This document shows positions 13,501-26,900 of a DNA stretch of 64,000 nt, one piece after another (the stretch's first letter is position 1; each line of letters starts with the position of its first letter). The DNA is from Congeria kusceri (taxonomy: Eukaryota > Mollusca > Bivalvia > Myida > Dreissenidae). A program made the translations under genes and the position numbers. The notes under the pieces were generated by a model. That model was not told where the DNA came from, made no database searches, and was given only the letters and a program-made list of their open reading frames with translations. The stretch is taken from the NCBI GenBank assembly GCA_027627225.1, contig CM051028.1, forward strand, positions 13,181,201-13,245,200, in the 5' to 3' direction.

Positions 13501-13550
13501 GAGAGCCTGCAGGGGAGACCACTCAACAGCCTATCACACAGAGTGCCTAA
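10532..13550 (+). CDS. IFT43: Intraflagellar transport protein 43, C-terminal four exons
   Basis: IFT43 is a small subunit of the IFT-A complex, which drives retrograde transport in cilia. Exons are 10532-10604, 11895-11970, 12402-12464 and 13416-13550 (stop TAA), all with AG acceptors and GT donors and continuous phase; they give 114 residues. The first exon enters with two bases of a split codon, so the N-terminal exons lie upstream, outside the window or unrecognised. Recognised conserved stretches are IPVIPDLED, TYRELDNDLLKQAAFLTLDG, EIDLKLLTKSL and WDWDRLFTEVTSELLTQW, which match the conserved C-terminal half of IFT43 as I know it. The short Glu/Gln-rich tail ends TQSA. The gene is tail to tail with SPATA17. 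Its first visible intron is filled by an array copied from its own exon end and donor. Two introns also carry unrelated repeats (one foldback element in the last). Confidence 0.93.
10573..11740 (+). repeat. Minisatellite made of exon end plus splice donor
   Basis: About 30 tandem copies of a 34-38 bp unit. Each copy has the last ~32 exon bases (GACATCACCCAGTCCATAG and GCCAGTGCACCAAA, often shortened by loss of ACCC) followed by GTAAGT. The first copy is the real exon end, with its donor at 10605; the rest fill the intron. Copies become more diverged after about 11340 (GTATGT, GTACGT variants). The next exon begins at 11895. Confidence 0.93.
13091..13355. mobile_element. Foldback/MITE element, copy 2
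   Basis: Near-complete copy in the last IFT43 intron, ending 60 bp before the final acceptor. It starts ATGAGGGGCGTCATGAGAAA and ends CCCACGACGCGCCTCATAT. Confidence 0.88.
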
Positions 13551-13653
13551 CAGGGGAGACCAATTAACAACCGATCACAAGGAGTGCCTAGCAGATGGAC
13601 TAAAACTGACCCCTTATCTCATCTAATTCATTAATGAATTAGTGTATATATAT

Positions 13654-13803
13654 AGGATCTGACATGAGTTGTCATTTCATACCATATTTTATTAAACGAG
13701 TTAAGAAATTTTGTTAGTAAGTGAGCATTTGGCGAGCTTACTTACGAATTTCCTGGATGAGTTTAATAAAATATGGTATAAAATGACAACGAATGTCAGG
13801 TCT
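13654..13803. mobile_element. Long palindrome (foldback element) behind IFT43
   Basis: Left arm 13661-13697 starts GACATGAGTTGTCATTTCAT; right arm 13761-13797 ends AAAATGACAACGAATGTC. They are inverted copies with about three mismatches, and the inner part (AGTAAGTGAGC / GCGAGCTTACTTAC) folds as well. The right arm supplies an AATAAA at 13765-13770, 215 bp behind the IFT43 stop, which could serve as a poly(A) signal. Confidence 0.8.
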
Positions 13804-14710
13804 TGTTTATCACATGCTTTTAAACGAAATAAATCCCTTCTAATGTTAACAAAATAAGTTGGCAAATCCTCAAAGTTTTGTACTGACGTGACGTCATTTC
13901 ATATTGACGGCGTCATTTCACCAACATAATGTCATGCGATTGGTCAGTCAAAGAATAAGTAGCCAATGAAAACTCACAAAATGTTATCTTACACGTGTCA
14001 GATAAAAATATTCGTAATGGCTGTATTACACCGAAAACAAGGTATAGCATGTGATAATCAACAATATACAATGTATATTCATTCATTATGGTCAACCCAA
14101 ACAGTCTAGGGTATATGTATAGAAATTGAAAAACTTAAATCTAATATGTTTATGAAAATAATGATACTGTTGTGCTATTTTAAACATTATATATACAGGT
14201 TTTCTTTGATTCCAAACAGTATAGAGAATAGTGATGGAAAAAGCAATGCATTTTATAGTGTTTGGTAAATGTTAACTACATGTGTATTACAAAAAATGAT
14301 GTTAAAAATCCTGGAATATCAAGTTATTGCAATGCCTTTTTCTGATTACTTCCCAGATAATATTTTTAAGGACCATAATTATACAATCATTAGTGTTGGC
14401 CTTTTCTTTTGCATCGTGTATGCAATAAGACATTAGACATTAGAGGAAGTGTTATCAAATATGAACCGTGAGTTGTTGATGAACGTCGATTTCTTGTTTT
14501 ACAATGTGTATATGTTATTTATTTATGAATTGTCTAATAAAAATAAAAAGAATTATCCAATCTTATGATAGCTCTATTGTTATTTAATATATTTTGATCC
14601 TTGAACAGTACATGTGCTACTATGCACATTTGTACTAAGTGGAAATCTGTACCAAGTTAGTTTTAGATCACATCGTGTGCAGCTTTAATCACAAATATAA
14701 AACATACGTT
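13804..14710. other. Intergenic, no gene recognised
   Basis: AT-rich flank between IFT43 and the next repeat. CATGTGATAA-type motifs near 13808 and 14050 are inverted and may mark the outer ends of a larger relic around the palindrome. Confidence 0.5.
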
Positions 14711-14942
14711 GCGTGCCATGGAAAAAACGGGCTTAATGCATCTGCGTAGTGTCCACACAGGCTGATCCAGGACACACTTTCCGCCTACAGTGGATTTATT
14801 TTTAGAAGAGACGTCCTTGAAACTGAAAATACCATAAAAGCAGAAAGTGCCGTCCTGGATTAGCCTGTGCGGACTGCACAGGCTGATCCGGGACGGCAAT
14901 TTATGCACAGGCATTAAGCCGTTTTCCTACGACATGCCTCAA
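14711..14942. mobile_element. Foldback/MITE element, copy 3
   Basis: Shortened copy from GCGTGCCATGG to CCTACGACATGCCTC, with the family's internal motifs GGCTGATCC and GATTAGCCTGTGC. Confidence 0.8.
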
Positions 14943-15334
14943 ATATAAAACTGGATTTGAATCCTTGGCATTTGTTGGCTACAAATCATAATCTGACATT
15001 TACCTTAACCCAGTAACGAATATGACATTGCTAGGCTATGAATGACCAATGCACCAAGTTATTTTAAAACAGAAAATAGGGAAAAAATGGACAAATTATT
15101 ACCTTGGCCTAGACTGAGTTGTGCATCATGCCACGATGTTACATCATTTGAATAGTAAGTTAGTTCAAATTTCCTCTACGCTTAGCAAAAATAATCTGAA
15201 GTTAACAGTAGATGCCTTCGGAAGTTATAATGGAATATAAAAATAAGAATCCTGAAGAATGTCTGTATCACTACTGTTTTTAACCAAATTTTGTGAAGAA
15301 AAATTTTGGTTATTAGATTGGCGTATTTTGTTGG

Positions 15335-15745
15335 GTGGCGGGCGTAGCGCCGTCTTCAACTTTTGGTTTCTGCTCAATAACTCGAGAACAAATTAGATAT
15401 CTTATAGCGAGACCTCGATTGGGATTGCATATCGGGTGGGTGGGGTCAAGGTCACTGTTACTAAAAACTTCATACATAGAGACCTCGCTTGGGTATTTAT
15501 ACGGGGTGGGTTGGGTCAAGGTCAATGTTACTAAACATAGAAAATTGAGCTATTCATATGTAGATACCTTATAGGAGACCTTGCTATGGATTGAATATGG
15601 GTGGGTAGGGTCAAAGTCAACGTCACTATCTCTATAAAAAAAAGTATCCGCTCAAGAACGAATTGAGATTTTGCAATTAAACTTCTTATATAGATGTCGT
15701 ATACAGAGATGTTGATTGTAATTGGCGGGGTCACCATTACTAAAA
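15335..15745. repeat. Degenerate tandem repeat with GTGGGGTCAAGGTCA motif
   Basis: Three to four diverged units share GAGACCTCG, a G/T-rich GGGTGGGT[T/G]GGGTCAAGGTCA core and CACTGTTACTAAAA. Spacing is irregular. The open frames on both strands are products of the repeat. Confidence 0.7.
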
Positions 15746-16245
15746 ATAAATAAAAAGCTTATCGCTCAATATTTCACCAGCTGATTTATCTATTGTTGAA
15801 ACATTGTTCACATATGTTTCCATACTTCTATTAAGGGCCAGTATGTGACTTTTGTCACCTAATTATTTGTTAGTACGGAGGCATAAAAAAGAAAGACAAC
15901 TTGAAAATATCTTTAGTTTTAGTAACAAATTCATGAATTCATGATGAGGACGGAATAGAAAATGATGCGTGAATATCATGTAAACTGATATAAACAAACA
16001 CCAATACATAACATGTAATATTATAACGTTTAAATATAAGTCCACAAATGTATATTTGTAACAAAATACAGTAATGCACACTATTTGCTCATCACAGCAG
16101 ATACCGCTAGACTACAATAGATGTGAATATTCATACTTTTGTTGAAATGTACACATACTTTGTCTATCTCTGCTCACAACAATTTAAGTGCCACAACAAG
16201 ACTAACTGTTAGTTTTGTTATTTTTTACATTCCACTTAAAAATCA

Positions 16246-16519
16246 CGGGCGGTATTCACGAAACATCTTAAGTAATATGTTAATTATATTGACTTAAGTG
16301 TACATTTTGACTTAAGTGTACATTTTCAATATAGTGTATTTGTTTGCTGAATTCAAACATGTGTATGTTGCTGATGTTTGGCAAATAACATTTTATTACT
16401 CATTTTAAAATGTTATTTCGTTCTGCAATGTTTTTATACGGAGTAATACAGTTAAGGAAATTTCCCGATTTAAGGATAAGAATAAAATTTATCTTAAGAT
16501 GCTTTGTGAATACCACCCC
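16246..16519. mobile_element. Short TIR element (MITE), about 274 bp
   Basis: The left end CGGGCGGTATTCACGAAACA continuing into TCTTAAG is inverted at the right end as CTTAAGATGCTTTGTGAATA followed by CCACCCC. Terminal repeats are about 26 bp. No transposase frame is present, so it is non-autonomous. Confidence 0.75.
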
Positions 16520-17180
16520 AGTTCTACGTATGTACAAAAGCTGGGATGGCAATTTTACAGTAACAATTTACATTCAAGAAAAAACATCTACGGCATTGCT
16601 AATGGAGGACTATATAAGAAATGAATTAATGAAACTGATACAAGGTTTGGATGCTATTTGTAAAGCTCATTGGTAAACTTTATTGATATAATTACTTTTT
16701 TAAACGTCAAAGTCCTTGAGAAGTAACTTCAAAGCATTATGACTATAACCCATGTTTTGTGTAAAACTTTATTTTAACAAAAAAAAAAACAACACAACAA
16801 CATGTTAATCCAATTTCAGAATATTTTTATGTGGGAACAATACATCACTTTGTATAGTAACTTTACCATTGCACATGTTGTTGTAAATAAATACTTCTTT
16901 AATTTCAGCATTTGATTGTTACATGTAATAAACGTTTTTAAGGATAAGAATGATTCTTTGAATGAATCAAGGACTAGAGAAATTAATAACATCTACATCT
17001 AATCCGACATACTTTTTGTACACTTCTAGAGCTTTACCTCGGACTACAAACCTACATGTTCATTATAAAGGTTCTCAAGATGTGAAGAACATCATAACAC
17101 ATATTGTTTACAATTATCAAATTATAAAACTAAACAGCCCCACAAGACAACTCAATATTATTCTAACAGTACAATACATA
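16520..17180. other. Intergenic, no gene recognised
   Basis: AT-rich sequence between the two MITEs. The frames at 16410-16676 and 16962-17210 have no splice context or recognisable motif. Confidence 0.5.
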
Positions 17181-17408
17181 TGTGGCGCGTCATGGGAAAA
17201 TCGGCATTAATGCATGTGCGTCAAGTGTCGTCCCCGATTAGCCTGTGCAATCTGGTATTTTCTGTTTCAAGGAAGTCTCTTCTTACCATAAATCCATTAA
17301 GGCAGAAAGTGCCGTCCTGGATCAGCCTGTGCGGACTGCACAGGCTAATCTGGGACAACACTTTACGCACATGCATTAAGCCCCGTTTCCCCACGACGTG
17401 CCTCATAT
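17181..17408. mobile_element. Foldback/MITE element, copy 4
   Basis: Copy with an internal deletion in its left half: GCGCGTCATGGGAAAA at the left end, CCCACGACGTGCCTCATAT at the right. Confidence 0.82.
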
Positions 17409-17803
17409 ATTCTTAAACAAATAAATGATAAAATATAATATTGAAGAATTACTTCAAATGACTTCATACTACAGACAATTCTGGTATCAGTATGGCTGTT
17501 ATGGTGGTTACCCTCTTAAAAGCCACAAGAATGTCTTCTGTAGATTTTCCTATACAAAGAATCCTGCTCAGTTAACATTACGCATTAAACTTCAGATGAA
17601 ACTGGTTCTGTACCGCTACTTCTTAATCTTTTAAACCCGATTGTCAATGAAGAAATTCCATATTCTCACAGGGATATATACATTATTTAACACATTAAAT
17701 TATTTTTTTTCTTTCATAAAAATCCAGTTTCTAAATGTTTTTTTTTTATTTAATAAAAATATCACAAACTGGAGTTTGTCAATAACAGAGCAGTTTCAAT
17801 ATT

Positions 17804-17809
17804 TTTATT
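17804..17809 (-). promoter_or_regulatory. Candidate poly(A) signal of SPATA17
   Basis: AATAAA on the minus strand, about 143 bp behind the SPATA17 stop codon. It is chosen by position; other AT-rich hexamers are nearby. Confidence 0.4.
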
Positions 17810-17951
17810 ATAACAACCAATTATGCACATTTCAATGTCAACGTTACAGTATGAACATGATGTCAATTATTTAAACAATGACAGCAGTCTCTTTATATCC
17901 AGAAAAGTGTTAAAATATCACAAAATATCACATATCATGATGACCCCAGCC

Positions 17952-20900
17952 TCACACCTGCCCCTGGGAGTATGTGTCATTGAGTTTCTCAAATACTGGA
18001 ATGGGCGGAACTACCGTCTTGAAAGGCTGAAAAAGAAATTCAAACCATATATCATAATTTTGCAACAATTGCATCACTTGTTAGTAAATAAATATATTTC
18101 TGACCACTTCATTGATGCAGCAAGTTAATGTAAATGCTTCAAAAATGTGCAAAGCTTACAAAAATGTGGAAACAGACACACATTTCCAACACAATAAAAT
18201 CAACAACAAAATTAAACTAAAGGTTAGTAGAAATCTTCACATTTAAGTCTTGTTTGACACTTAAATCTTCACAGTTAAGTCTTGTTTGACACTTAAAAAA
18301 ACAAGTGTTCAGACACCAATTTTACTATCAAATGAATTTTCTTTTGGATGGCGCAGGTCAAAAGCTGCTCTTGTCAATTTAATTTCTACAATTTTCATGC
18401 ATTATACAGTATCAGAAGATAATTATAAACATCTTTAAACATCTTTAAAAACATATTGTGAACCAAATTGGCATAGTCTGATAGAAGCAGGACTCAAAGA
18501 CTGTAACATCGTATCGAATTTAAAAATGTCTGTATTGCTTACATGTAAAAAGAACAATTCTACAATACATACTAGTAATTGCATACGTTAAATTTCAATT
18601 TTGTTCATAACAGTGCCTCTGTATAAATCACACATCAAATAAATCAAAACATTATAGCACACATTGTTTTTTTATCAAGCAAATCTTAAGCATTTGGTTA
18701 CCATTTGAATTTTAAGTAAATAATCTACAAAAAGATTACCAGTAAAATATTTTAATCACCAAGCTTTTGTCCCATGCAAAAACATCAAAAACCTTCATGC
18801 AACACTGATTAAAGAAACAAGCTCACATGAATAACATGATCATAACATTTTATGGGGGTTGCTTATGGTATATATCATAATGTATGTATCATTAAAAAAA
18901 AATATTAAAAAAAACAACTATGTTTACTAAATGCATTAAAGACACTTTGCTCCCCTCAACATTACATATAGACCTGTACATTTCCTGTTTAAATTATGTT
19001 AAAATTGAACATTAAGTAAAACATTTATTTTATTTTTTATGGGTCTAATACATTGAATTAAAATGTCTATTACATAGGAAAATAATACATGTACTTTAGT
19101 TATTGTTTAATTTAAACATTCATTTAGACATGATATACCTGCAGGCATTCTTGCTTTTTTGACAAAATAGAAATCAGAAACGAGAAACTATAACAATCCT
19201 CAGTCACTATATCGTCACGGCATCAGTTTCGGACATACATGAGTTTCAGACGGTATTTGTTTACATCGTACTAACCTCTTGTTAAACGGAATTTGACGCA
19301 TGATTTGTGCACACTTTGTAAACAGGGCAGAGTTTCGTGGTCTGCATAATTTTATTCGCATATATGGAGATCAGAAAATTAATAATGTATTAAAATTCAA
19401 AGGTAGTTGAAAAATACTACCTTTCCTTATGTCCATTTTTATTCTTCTCAATATTTTCCCATATTTTTATTATTTTTGGACAAAATCTCAATTTCCACGA
19501 ATTGATGTCAGTCATATATGTGACGTAATTTACAACCCGTTTGGTACAGGTTGTTTCCAAAATACAGTAACAAGGTTATTTATCACCTACCTATTCGTTA
19601 TGAATTGTTGTTACGTTCACGATAGAGACTAATTTTATTACAGCATCATGAACCTGATAAAAAAAAAACATAGATTGAAATATTTCCCCCAAGACATGAC
19701 AGATCTCTACACATTGGTTAAAAAAGAGTCTACCAGTAGAATGTGTTGCTAATAAGTTTCATATTAATCTAAAAACACTTGAAGTTCAGTTCCCCAATAT
19801 AATTACTACTTGCCCTTTCTTATTTAATTCCAATATAAGTCGACGTATTTGCGTTCTTACTGCAGTGTGGAGGATCAACCAAATTGAGACATAATTTTAT
19901 AAAAAGGTATATTTACTTAATGAAAGAAAACAACAATAAAAAAGTTTTATAGTTAATTATTTGTTATCAGCTCGCTATAGGCTCACTTTTGCATATACCC
20001 TGTACACCGTCTGAAACTGATGACGTCAGTTCCTTTAAGGTAAGAATTGAGTACCGCCATGTTTGTTGTTATTTTGACAAGTTGTAAACAAAATAACTTG
20101 TATTTTACTATATCATATGTTAGAAAACTGTTAACAGTTTTAATATGTGACAAAACATTGCATACTTTAGAGCTTAATGAACAAAAATGTTTCATTTTAT
20201 TGTTAACATCGTCCGAAACTTGATGCCACTAGGATAGTTCTATCTTCTATGAGTGTTAAATGAAATGTCAGATTTAAAGCATTCCAATTACCAAGTAATA
20301 CACTTTATAAGGATCAGACGGGGACACCTGTAATTAAAGAACATCCGGTATTTGTCCGCTGTACAAACAACTGCAATCCTTTATAACTTACCCCCCCAAC
20401 AACTACCGGTATAGTGTTTTTATAGTTCTATTAATAGCTTATCACAATAAACTTCTATATTATTTCTGGAACAATGTCAAAGAATTCAGAGACCACAAAT
20501 TTTATTGCAGAAAGAAGTTTGCTTGCAAATAATTTTGAATGTGTTTAATGTTTAAACAGGATGCTCAATTTGATTTTAAAGTCTCTTTCTATGTTAATCA
20601 TTTGTGCTATATACAGTAAAAAATTGCAACATTTAAATTCTAGTTTTAAACATGCATCACTTGTATCATTCAAAGTTATGTGTCAAACAATAGACAAGTT
20701 AATCAATAAAGTTGTGTGGATACTAAATGAATCAGTGAACACTTACTGTCTGGACACCGTTTTATTGTGTATAATAATAATAATAATAAAATGAAACCAT
20801 TTTCTTTAAAAATGACATTTTAGAAGAATGAAGGCATTGAAAGGTTGTTTTTCTCATAAAAATTAAAATAAAATCTGATATGTCTTTACCAGGCGAATAA

Positions 20901-23900
20901 GGAAATATTTGAATTGGCAAATAAGGAAATATTTTGTATGAAAGATAAAATAAAATTCACAATAACGGAAGCTTAATTCATAATTAATTATTTCAATATT
21001 TGGTAATGGCAATAATCACAAACAACAGTCTAGACAATAAGTGTTAACTGGCAAGACAACATTCATCAGACCAAGTAATGTCTGGACAGAGCTGTCAAGT
21101 TCTCTCATACTCTGATAATCAAAACATTTTGGAACAATTGGAAACTAGCAAAGAATTTTTACAATATATCATGTTAAAGCTATCTGTGTTTAATGAATGT
21201 TTATACATGTTACAAATTCAGAACATATACATGTCACAAATGAAGAAGTTTGAATGAGGAAACTAAAAGGCATAAACTATTTTAAATAACATATTTTGGA
21301 AAGAACCAAGTATTTTAATTAAAAATCTACATATGATGAACAGAACTGGGCATTGCCCATACATAAAGCATTAAAGTTTTAGTAAATCAGTAAGCAGTAA
21401 ATCTGAAGTTAAAACAAATAAAACCAATATTCTGTTTTAAAGAGAGTTGCATATACTAAAATAAATTTCTGCATCATCAAAACACTCCTGATTTGAGGCG
21501 TGTCATGGGAAACCCGGGCTTAATGCATGTGCATAAAGTGTCGTCCCCGATCAGCCTGTGCAGTCAGCACAGGCTAATCCAGGAGGGCACTTTCCACCTA
21601 CAGTGGATTTATTATTAGAAGAGACTTCCTTGAAACAGAAAATGCAAAATGCATTTAGCCTGGTTTTCCCACGACACGCCTCATTTGTATTCAGTATCAG
21701 AAAGTTTTAAAACCTTCAATACAAGAGGCCAATACTCACCATTCTGGTGACGTGTCTGTCCAGGAATTCTTCCCGGAAATATCTCGTGCCGTACTGCAGG
21801 TGTCCGTACGAAGACGTGGTGTGTAACAGTGGCTCATATTGGCTCTCACGTTTGGTGAATGGGACGAAACTGTGAAAAACAGGAAGAAAATCGTCAACCT
21901 ATGTTAGCATTACCAGTAACCAAAACAGCCAATGGCTTCAAAAATTTGGAAATCATTTGAAAAGAGTTTTTTTTTTTCACATTTTCTTGGATTATTTTTT
22001 TCAAAATAACAGTTGTTTTTGCAAATTTGGCTAAAGATTTTCATGTTTTTAGCTAATCTAGTAAATGTCATGAATTTATTTATGTGCAAATATCATAAAG
22101 CCAAAAAATAAAATTCGTTATATAGTCTTGGACATAGTTTGTGGATAATATGACCTTTTGACCTTGGTGTAGGTAATATTAATTTTGAAATTTTGATATT
22201 TTTAGTTCATTGAAAATTTATTTTTTATGAAAACTATAAAATGTCAGCCCAAATCGACCAGCCTGAAAGGTACTACTGATGTCAGTCACATTGCTTTTTA
22301 GAAATCATTGGTTATGCTTTTAGTTTTCAATAACTAAACAACAAAAGAGAATTGTATTCTGTAGTTGTTCAGTGAACACTTATAATGTCATGTGTTCAAT
22401 CCTCATAACACAAACACCTTGAATTGAATATTAAATACATGTAGCTGGTCAATAAAGACAACAATGAAATGCATCCACAGCTTGGAAGACCACATTCTTT
22501 TTCACCACTCACATGTCATCGTTTATCCGCGTGACCCACTCCTCAGCCTTCATCTTGTCTCTCGCCTCCTCGAGGGCCGTAAAGGACGTGGCTACGCGCA
22601 GGGTCGGCTGGAAAGGCTTGTACCGCTGCCGCTGTACCTCGTCTGGCTGACGGAACGGTCCCTGGAAATAGCATGTTCTTGTTTATATCCACTGTACCTC
22701 CAGACATTCCAAAAAGTGTCTGACCAAATGTAATGACTGGTCTTTCCAGCCAGGGTTAGAAAGAGCTAAGGTAACAGAACCAATGTCCTGTAAAATTTGC
22801 ATCAATGCAAGTAAATTAATATTATATGATGTATGATACATTTGGTTTCAGGAAAATGTATCCAGTATAGCTTTCAATGCAATAAAACTTAAACAGACCT
22901 ACTGACAAAATTGGAAAAAATACAGTGCAAGCTGTTTAAATATATATTTTCTAATATCAAATATATTTTTTTCCAATATCAGATCAATTAATGTCCTTTG
23001 ATGTCAGTCCTGTGACTCTGACACAACTACAGGACCAAAAGTCCAGTAATCTGCAAATACTTTTCAGAACGTCTGTGACATCTCCTGCTATTAGGTCTTT
23101 TCAGTTGTTAGTTTTTATGTTTTAAATGCCTGTCCAATTTCTGTATCACTCAAGACAAAATAAATGAGCCAAAGGAAATGATTTCTTAACAATTGATCCA
23201 AAATGAATGAAACAATGATTTCTATAAAATGCAGCCAAAATACATGACAAAATGACAACTATAACAACGAGCCAAAATGAATGACAAATTATTTTTAATT
23301 GGAATTTTTGCCTGGCTCGTATGGTAAAAAATAAACAATAATAAAACAATTTTTCGGAATCTGAATCTTCTTCTTACAATTGTAATGATTGATTATAAAC
23401 CCACATAAAACAAGTTGGTGCATTGTAAACATGTATTTTTACGCTACAAATCTGTTAAAAAATAAACCTACAATCTTGTTAAGTGTAAACTGTTAACAAG
23501 AGATGTTTATAAAACTTGCAGCCTTTGTTCATCACAGAAGTGTATTGTTTCTGAAAAATCTAAGCTGAGACATGTTAACCATTACCTTGATAGGAGTAAT
23601 CTTCTCTGCAAGAGCATTCTTCCTATCAAATTTGACGACTCGACCCAAGTATTTAGTAATTATCACAATGTAATAGGTCATCTACTCAAACTGACCTTTG
23701 TACCTATATAGTCTGACGACAATGTACCAATGGTTCATTTGTTATTAAATGGAAATGTTTGTTTTTTTACAAGCCCCTGTGACCTTGATCTTTGATCTCT
23801 TGTTCTCAAAATCGATAGGGGTCTTCCTTCCTTCAACTCTAACCAACATACTTATTTATATGATCCTAGGTTAAAGCGTTCTCTAGATATTGTGTGGAAA

Positions 23901-26900
23901 CGGTTTTCATGTAACAAGCCCCTGTGACCTTGACCTCTGACTGGTTGACCTCAAAATTGATAGGCTTCTTCCTTTCCTGCCGAGTAACCAGCATACTAAC
24001 TTGGATGATCGTAGGTCAAAGCGTTCTCTACATATTATGCGGAAACGAAATGGTCTACAGAGGAAACAGTTTTCATGTTACAAGCCACTGTTACCTTGAC
24101 CGTTGACCTGTTGACCTAAAAATTGATAGGCATCTTCCTTTCCTCCCAAGTAACCAGCATACCAACTTAAATGATCGTAGGTCAAAGCGTTCTCTAGACA
24201 TCATGCGGAAAAGAAATGGTCTACTGACAGACCGACCACCCGACCGACCGACCGACAAGTACAAAGCAATATACCCCCACTTCTTCGAAGGGGGCATAAT
24301 TAAAACAGTAACGAAAGCCTGGTCTTCATGCATTAATAAAAAATTTAAGAAAAATATTATATTAATGAAGATGAATGTATTAAGTATACATGTATGATTA
24401 TTAATCCTACATATTTTCTATTATTATTCTGTTAAAACAAAATTACAGTTTCACACATTGTTTAGTACAGCATCATTGTATTATTAAATCATGAAGACAA
24501 ATGCACATATGTTGTTATTAAAGCTATTTTTTCCTTAATAGCCCAGTTTTCCCACAACACGCCTCATATTATTACTGCTCTACATACCATAAAGTCAGAA
24601 ATACAACAGACATTTAAACACAATATCATCATTATGTTTCGATAATCTTTTGACAACTTACCTCAATAGATTTGACTTTTTATAACAACAAAATACTCAT
24701 AGAAACTTTCACAAAATATTTGAACAATTTCTTCTTAATTTCTGACAACGAAAATGTAACACAAGAACCCAACATAAATCTACTCATTTCTTTCCTGAAT
24801 TAACAGTTAATAAAACAAATCAACATGTGTACGTTTTTGTTGCAGAATAAATATGATCAGATATATGTAAAGTTTACATTTCTACCCAACACTCTTACTT
24901 GTTTTCTTTCAGGCAACGAATACTGAAAGAAACAAATGTATGTGTAGTCCATGTGTTGTTTTAAAAGCATTTCATACATTAATAGAAATTATGTGCCAGC
25001 ATTTCAAATGCTATTAATAGAAAATATGTGCCAGCATTTTAAAATGCTATTATTAGAAAATATGTGACAGCATTTCAAATGCTATTAATGGACAACATGT
25101 GCAATGCTATTTATAGAAAATATGTGCCCATACCACCAACAAAATGTAATGTTATTCAGGATAATAAAAATAAACATGTTTTAACCAATAAACAAGCTTA
25201 AGTCTTAAGATGGTAATGGAAATCTTAGTCACCAGTGCAGCAATCATCTTCAGTTCATACAATGGTAATACATACAGATTTAAATTGAACAAAAACAAGA
25301 TTTTTATATGAACTAAGATCTCCTTTCAAAAATTAGTTCATATTATTGCTTGTTGTAATTATGTTTAATTTTACAGGTTATATAATTCATTTATTACAAC
25401 AAACACAGACATAATGGTGAACTGTTTTCATTTTGGCACAAATTAGCTAACAGTGAGGACTGTGGAACTATTGAAAACTCAACAAATAAATTAGTATAAA
25501 AACAGATAGTCATGAAGATAAATGAAAAAATAGCGAAAACATATTTCCACACCATTTGCCACAAGTTACAAACATTTGGGGACAAGGAATATAGAAAAAG
25601 GCTAATATGAATGTAAACCTTATCCCAAGTGAAACAAAGTGCCGCACCTGTGGCTTGTTGACCAAGGGAGGCAACTGTGGGGGTTTGGGCAGCTCATGTC
25701 CATAGCTTGTCCAGCCAGGGTCATAGGGGTTCTCACTGACCGCTCGTCGCTTGTGGACGAGGGGCTTCACACTGGCCAGCGCATACTCCATCTCACTGGG
25801 GAACCTACAAGCAACACATTTACATCACAAAAATGGGGAGGAAGAACTGTTTCAGCATACCATGTGTACACTGTTGATAATAATATTTATATCAATAGGA
25901 AACAGCTGTTGAAAGTAGATGACTTATTTTCTGCAGTTTGAATTTGGCACAAGAATAACTAAGGATGATACTCCAATAATGAAGAAATGAGCTGGATACA
26001 CTGCCAAATCACTTCATGACCAAACAAAGGCAAAACACCAAGCACAACCCACTGACATGATTGTGCATTACATGGAAATATTATATAAATATTGCATTCT
26101 TTGAGGGCAATAGTGTCAACCCAAGGAATTACTGATGCCCAAGACGAAACAAACATTTTGTGGTTGAAGAAATGCATTTTTTAAGTCAAACCGTGTTGCC
26201 ATTTTGAAAGTCAGATGTCGTCTGAATAAACAATTTGGTTTTGTAACAGAGTAATTTACTCGCTGTTTCAAAAGCGCCTATAAAGTCTGATCAACCTGTC
26301 TATCGCCACGACGTCATAGCAGGTGATACTGCACTGTGATATTTCCAATTATTGACTTGGATAGTGGAAGGGGCATACATTTGTTAAAATACGAAACTTT
26401 TAAGTGAAGCCTTGTATAGTTTCTAAATTTTTGGAACAAAAACTTTAACCACAAAGTCTATGTAAAAAGTGGGCTAACTCTGTCAAAATACAAAACAGAG
26501 TTATGGGTAATGTTGCCCCTGATACTAGAGTTGATGATGAAGGTTAGTTCCAAGTTTTAAGTGAATAACTTATGTAGTTTTGAAGTTACCAAACTTTTGA
26601 ATATAAACTTTAACCAGAAAATCTATGTGAAAAAGAGGCATAACTCTGTCAAAATACAAAACACAGTTATGGGTAATGTTGCCCCTGATACTAGAGTTGA
26701 TGACAAAGGTTAGTTCCCAGTTTCAAGTGAATAACTTATGTAGTTTTGAAGTTACCAAACTTTTGAATATAAATATTGAACAAAAAATCTAAGTGAAAAG
26801 GGGGCATAACTCTGTCAAAATACAAAACTGAGTTATGGGGAATGTTCACCCTGATACTGGAGTTGATGACAAAGGTATATTCCAAGTTTCAGTGAATAGC

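Larger units (their letters stand above)
18027..21739. other. SPATA17 last intron, 3.7 kb
   Basis: AT-rich, no internal exon recognised. It contains the 1.0-kb inverted-repeat element, a TAA microsatellite and one foldback copy, all listed separately. Confidence 0.65.
22662..25647. other. SPATA17 intron 7
   Basis: Three kilobases without a recognised exon. It holds a GACC-rich molluscan repeat, a fragment of the foldback family and a 36-bp tandem repeat, all listed separately. Confidence 0.6.
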
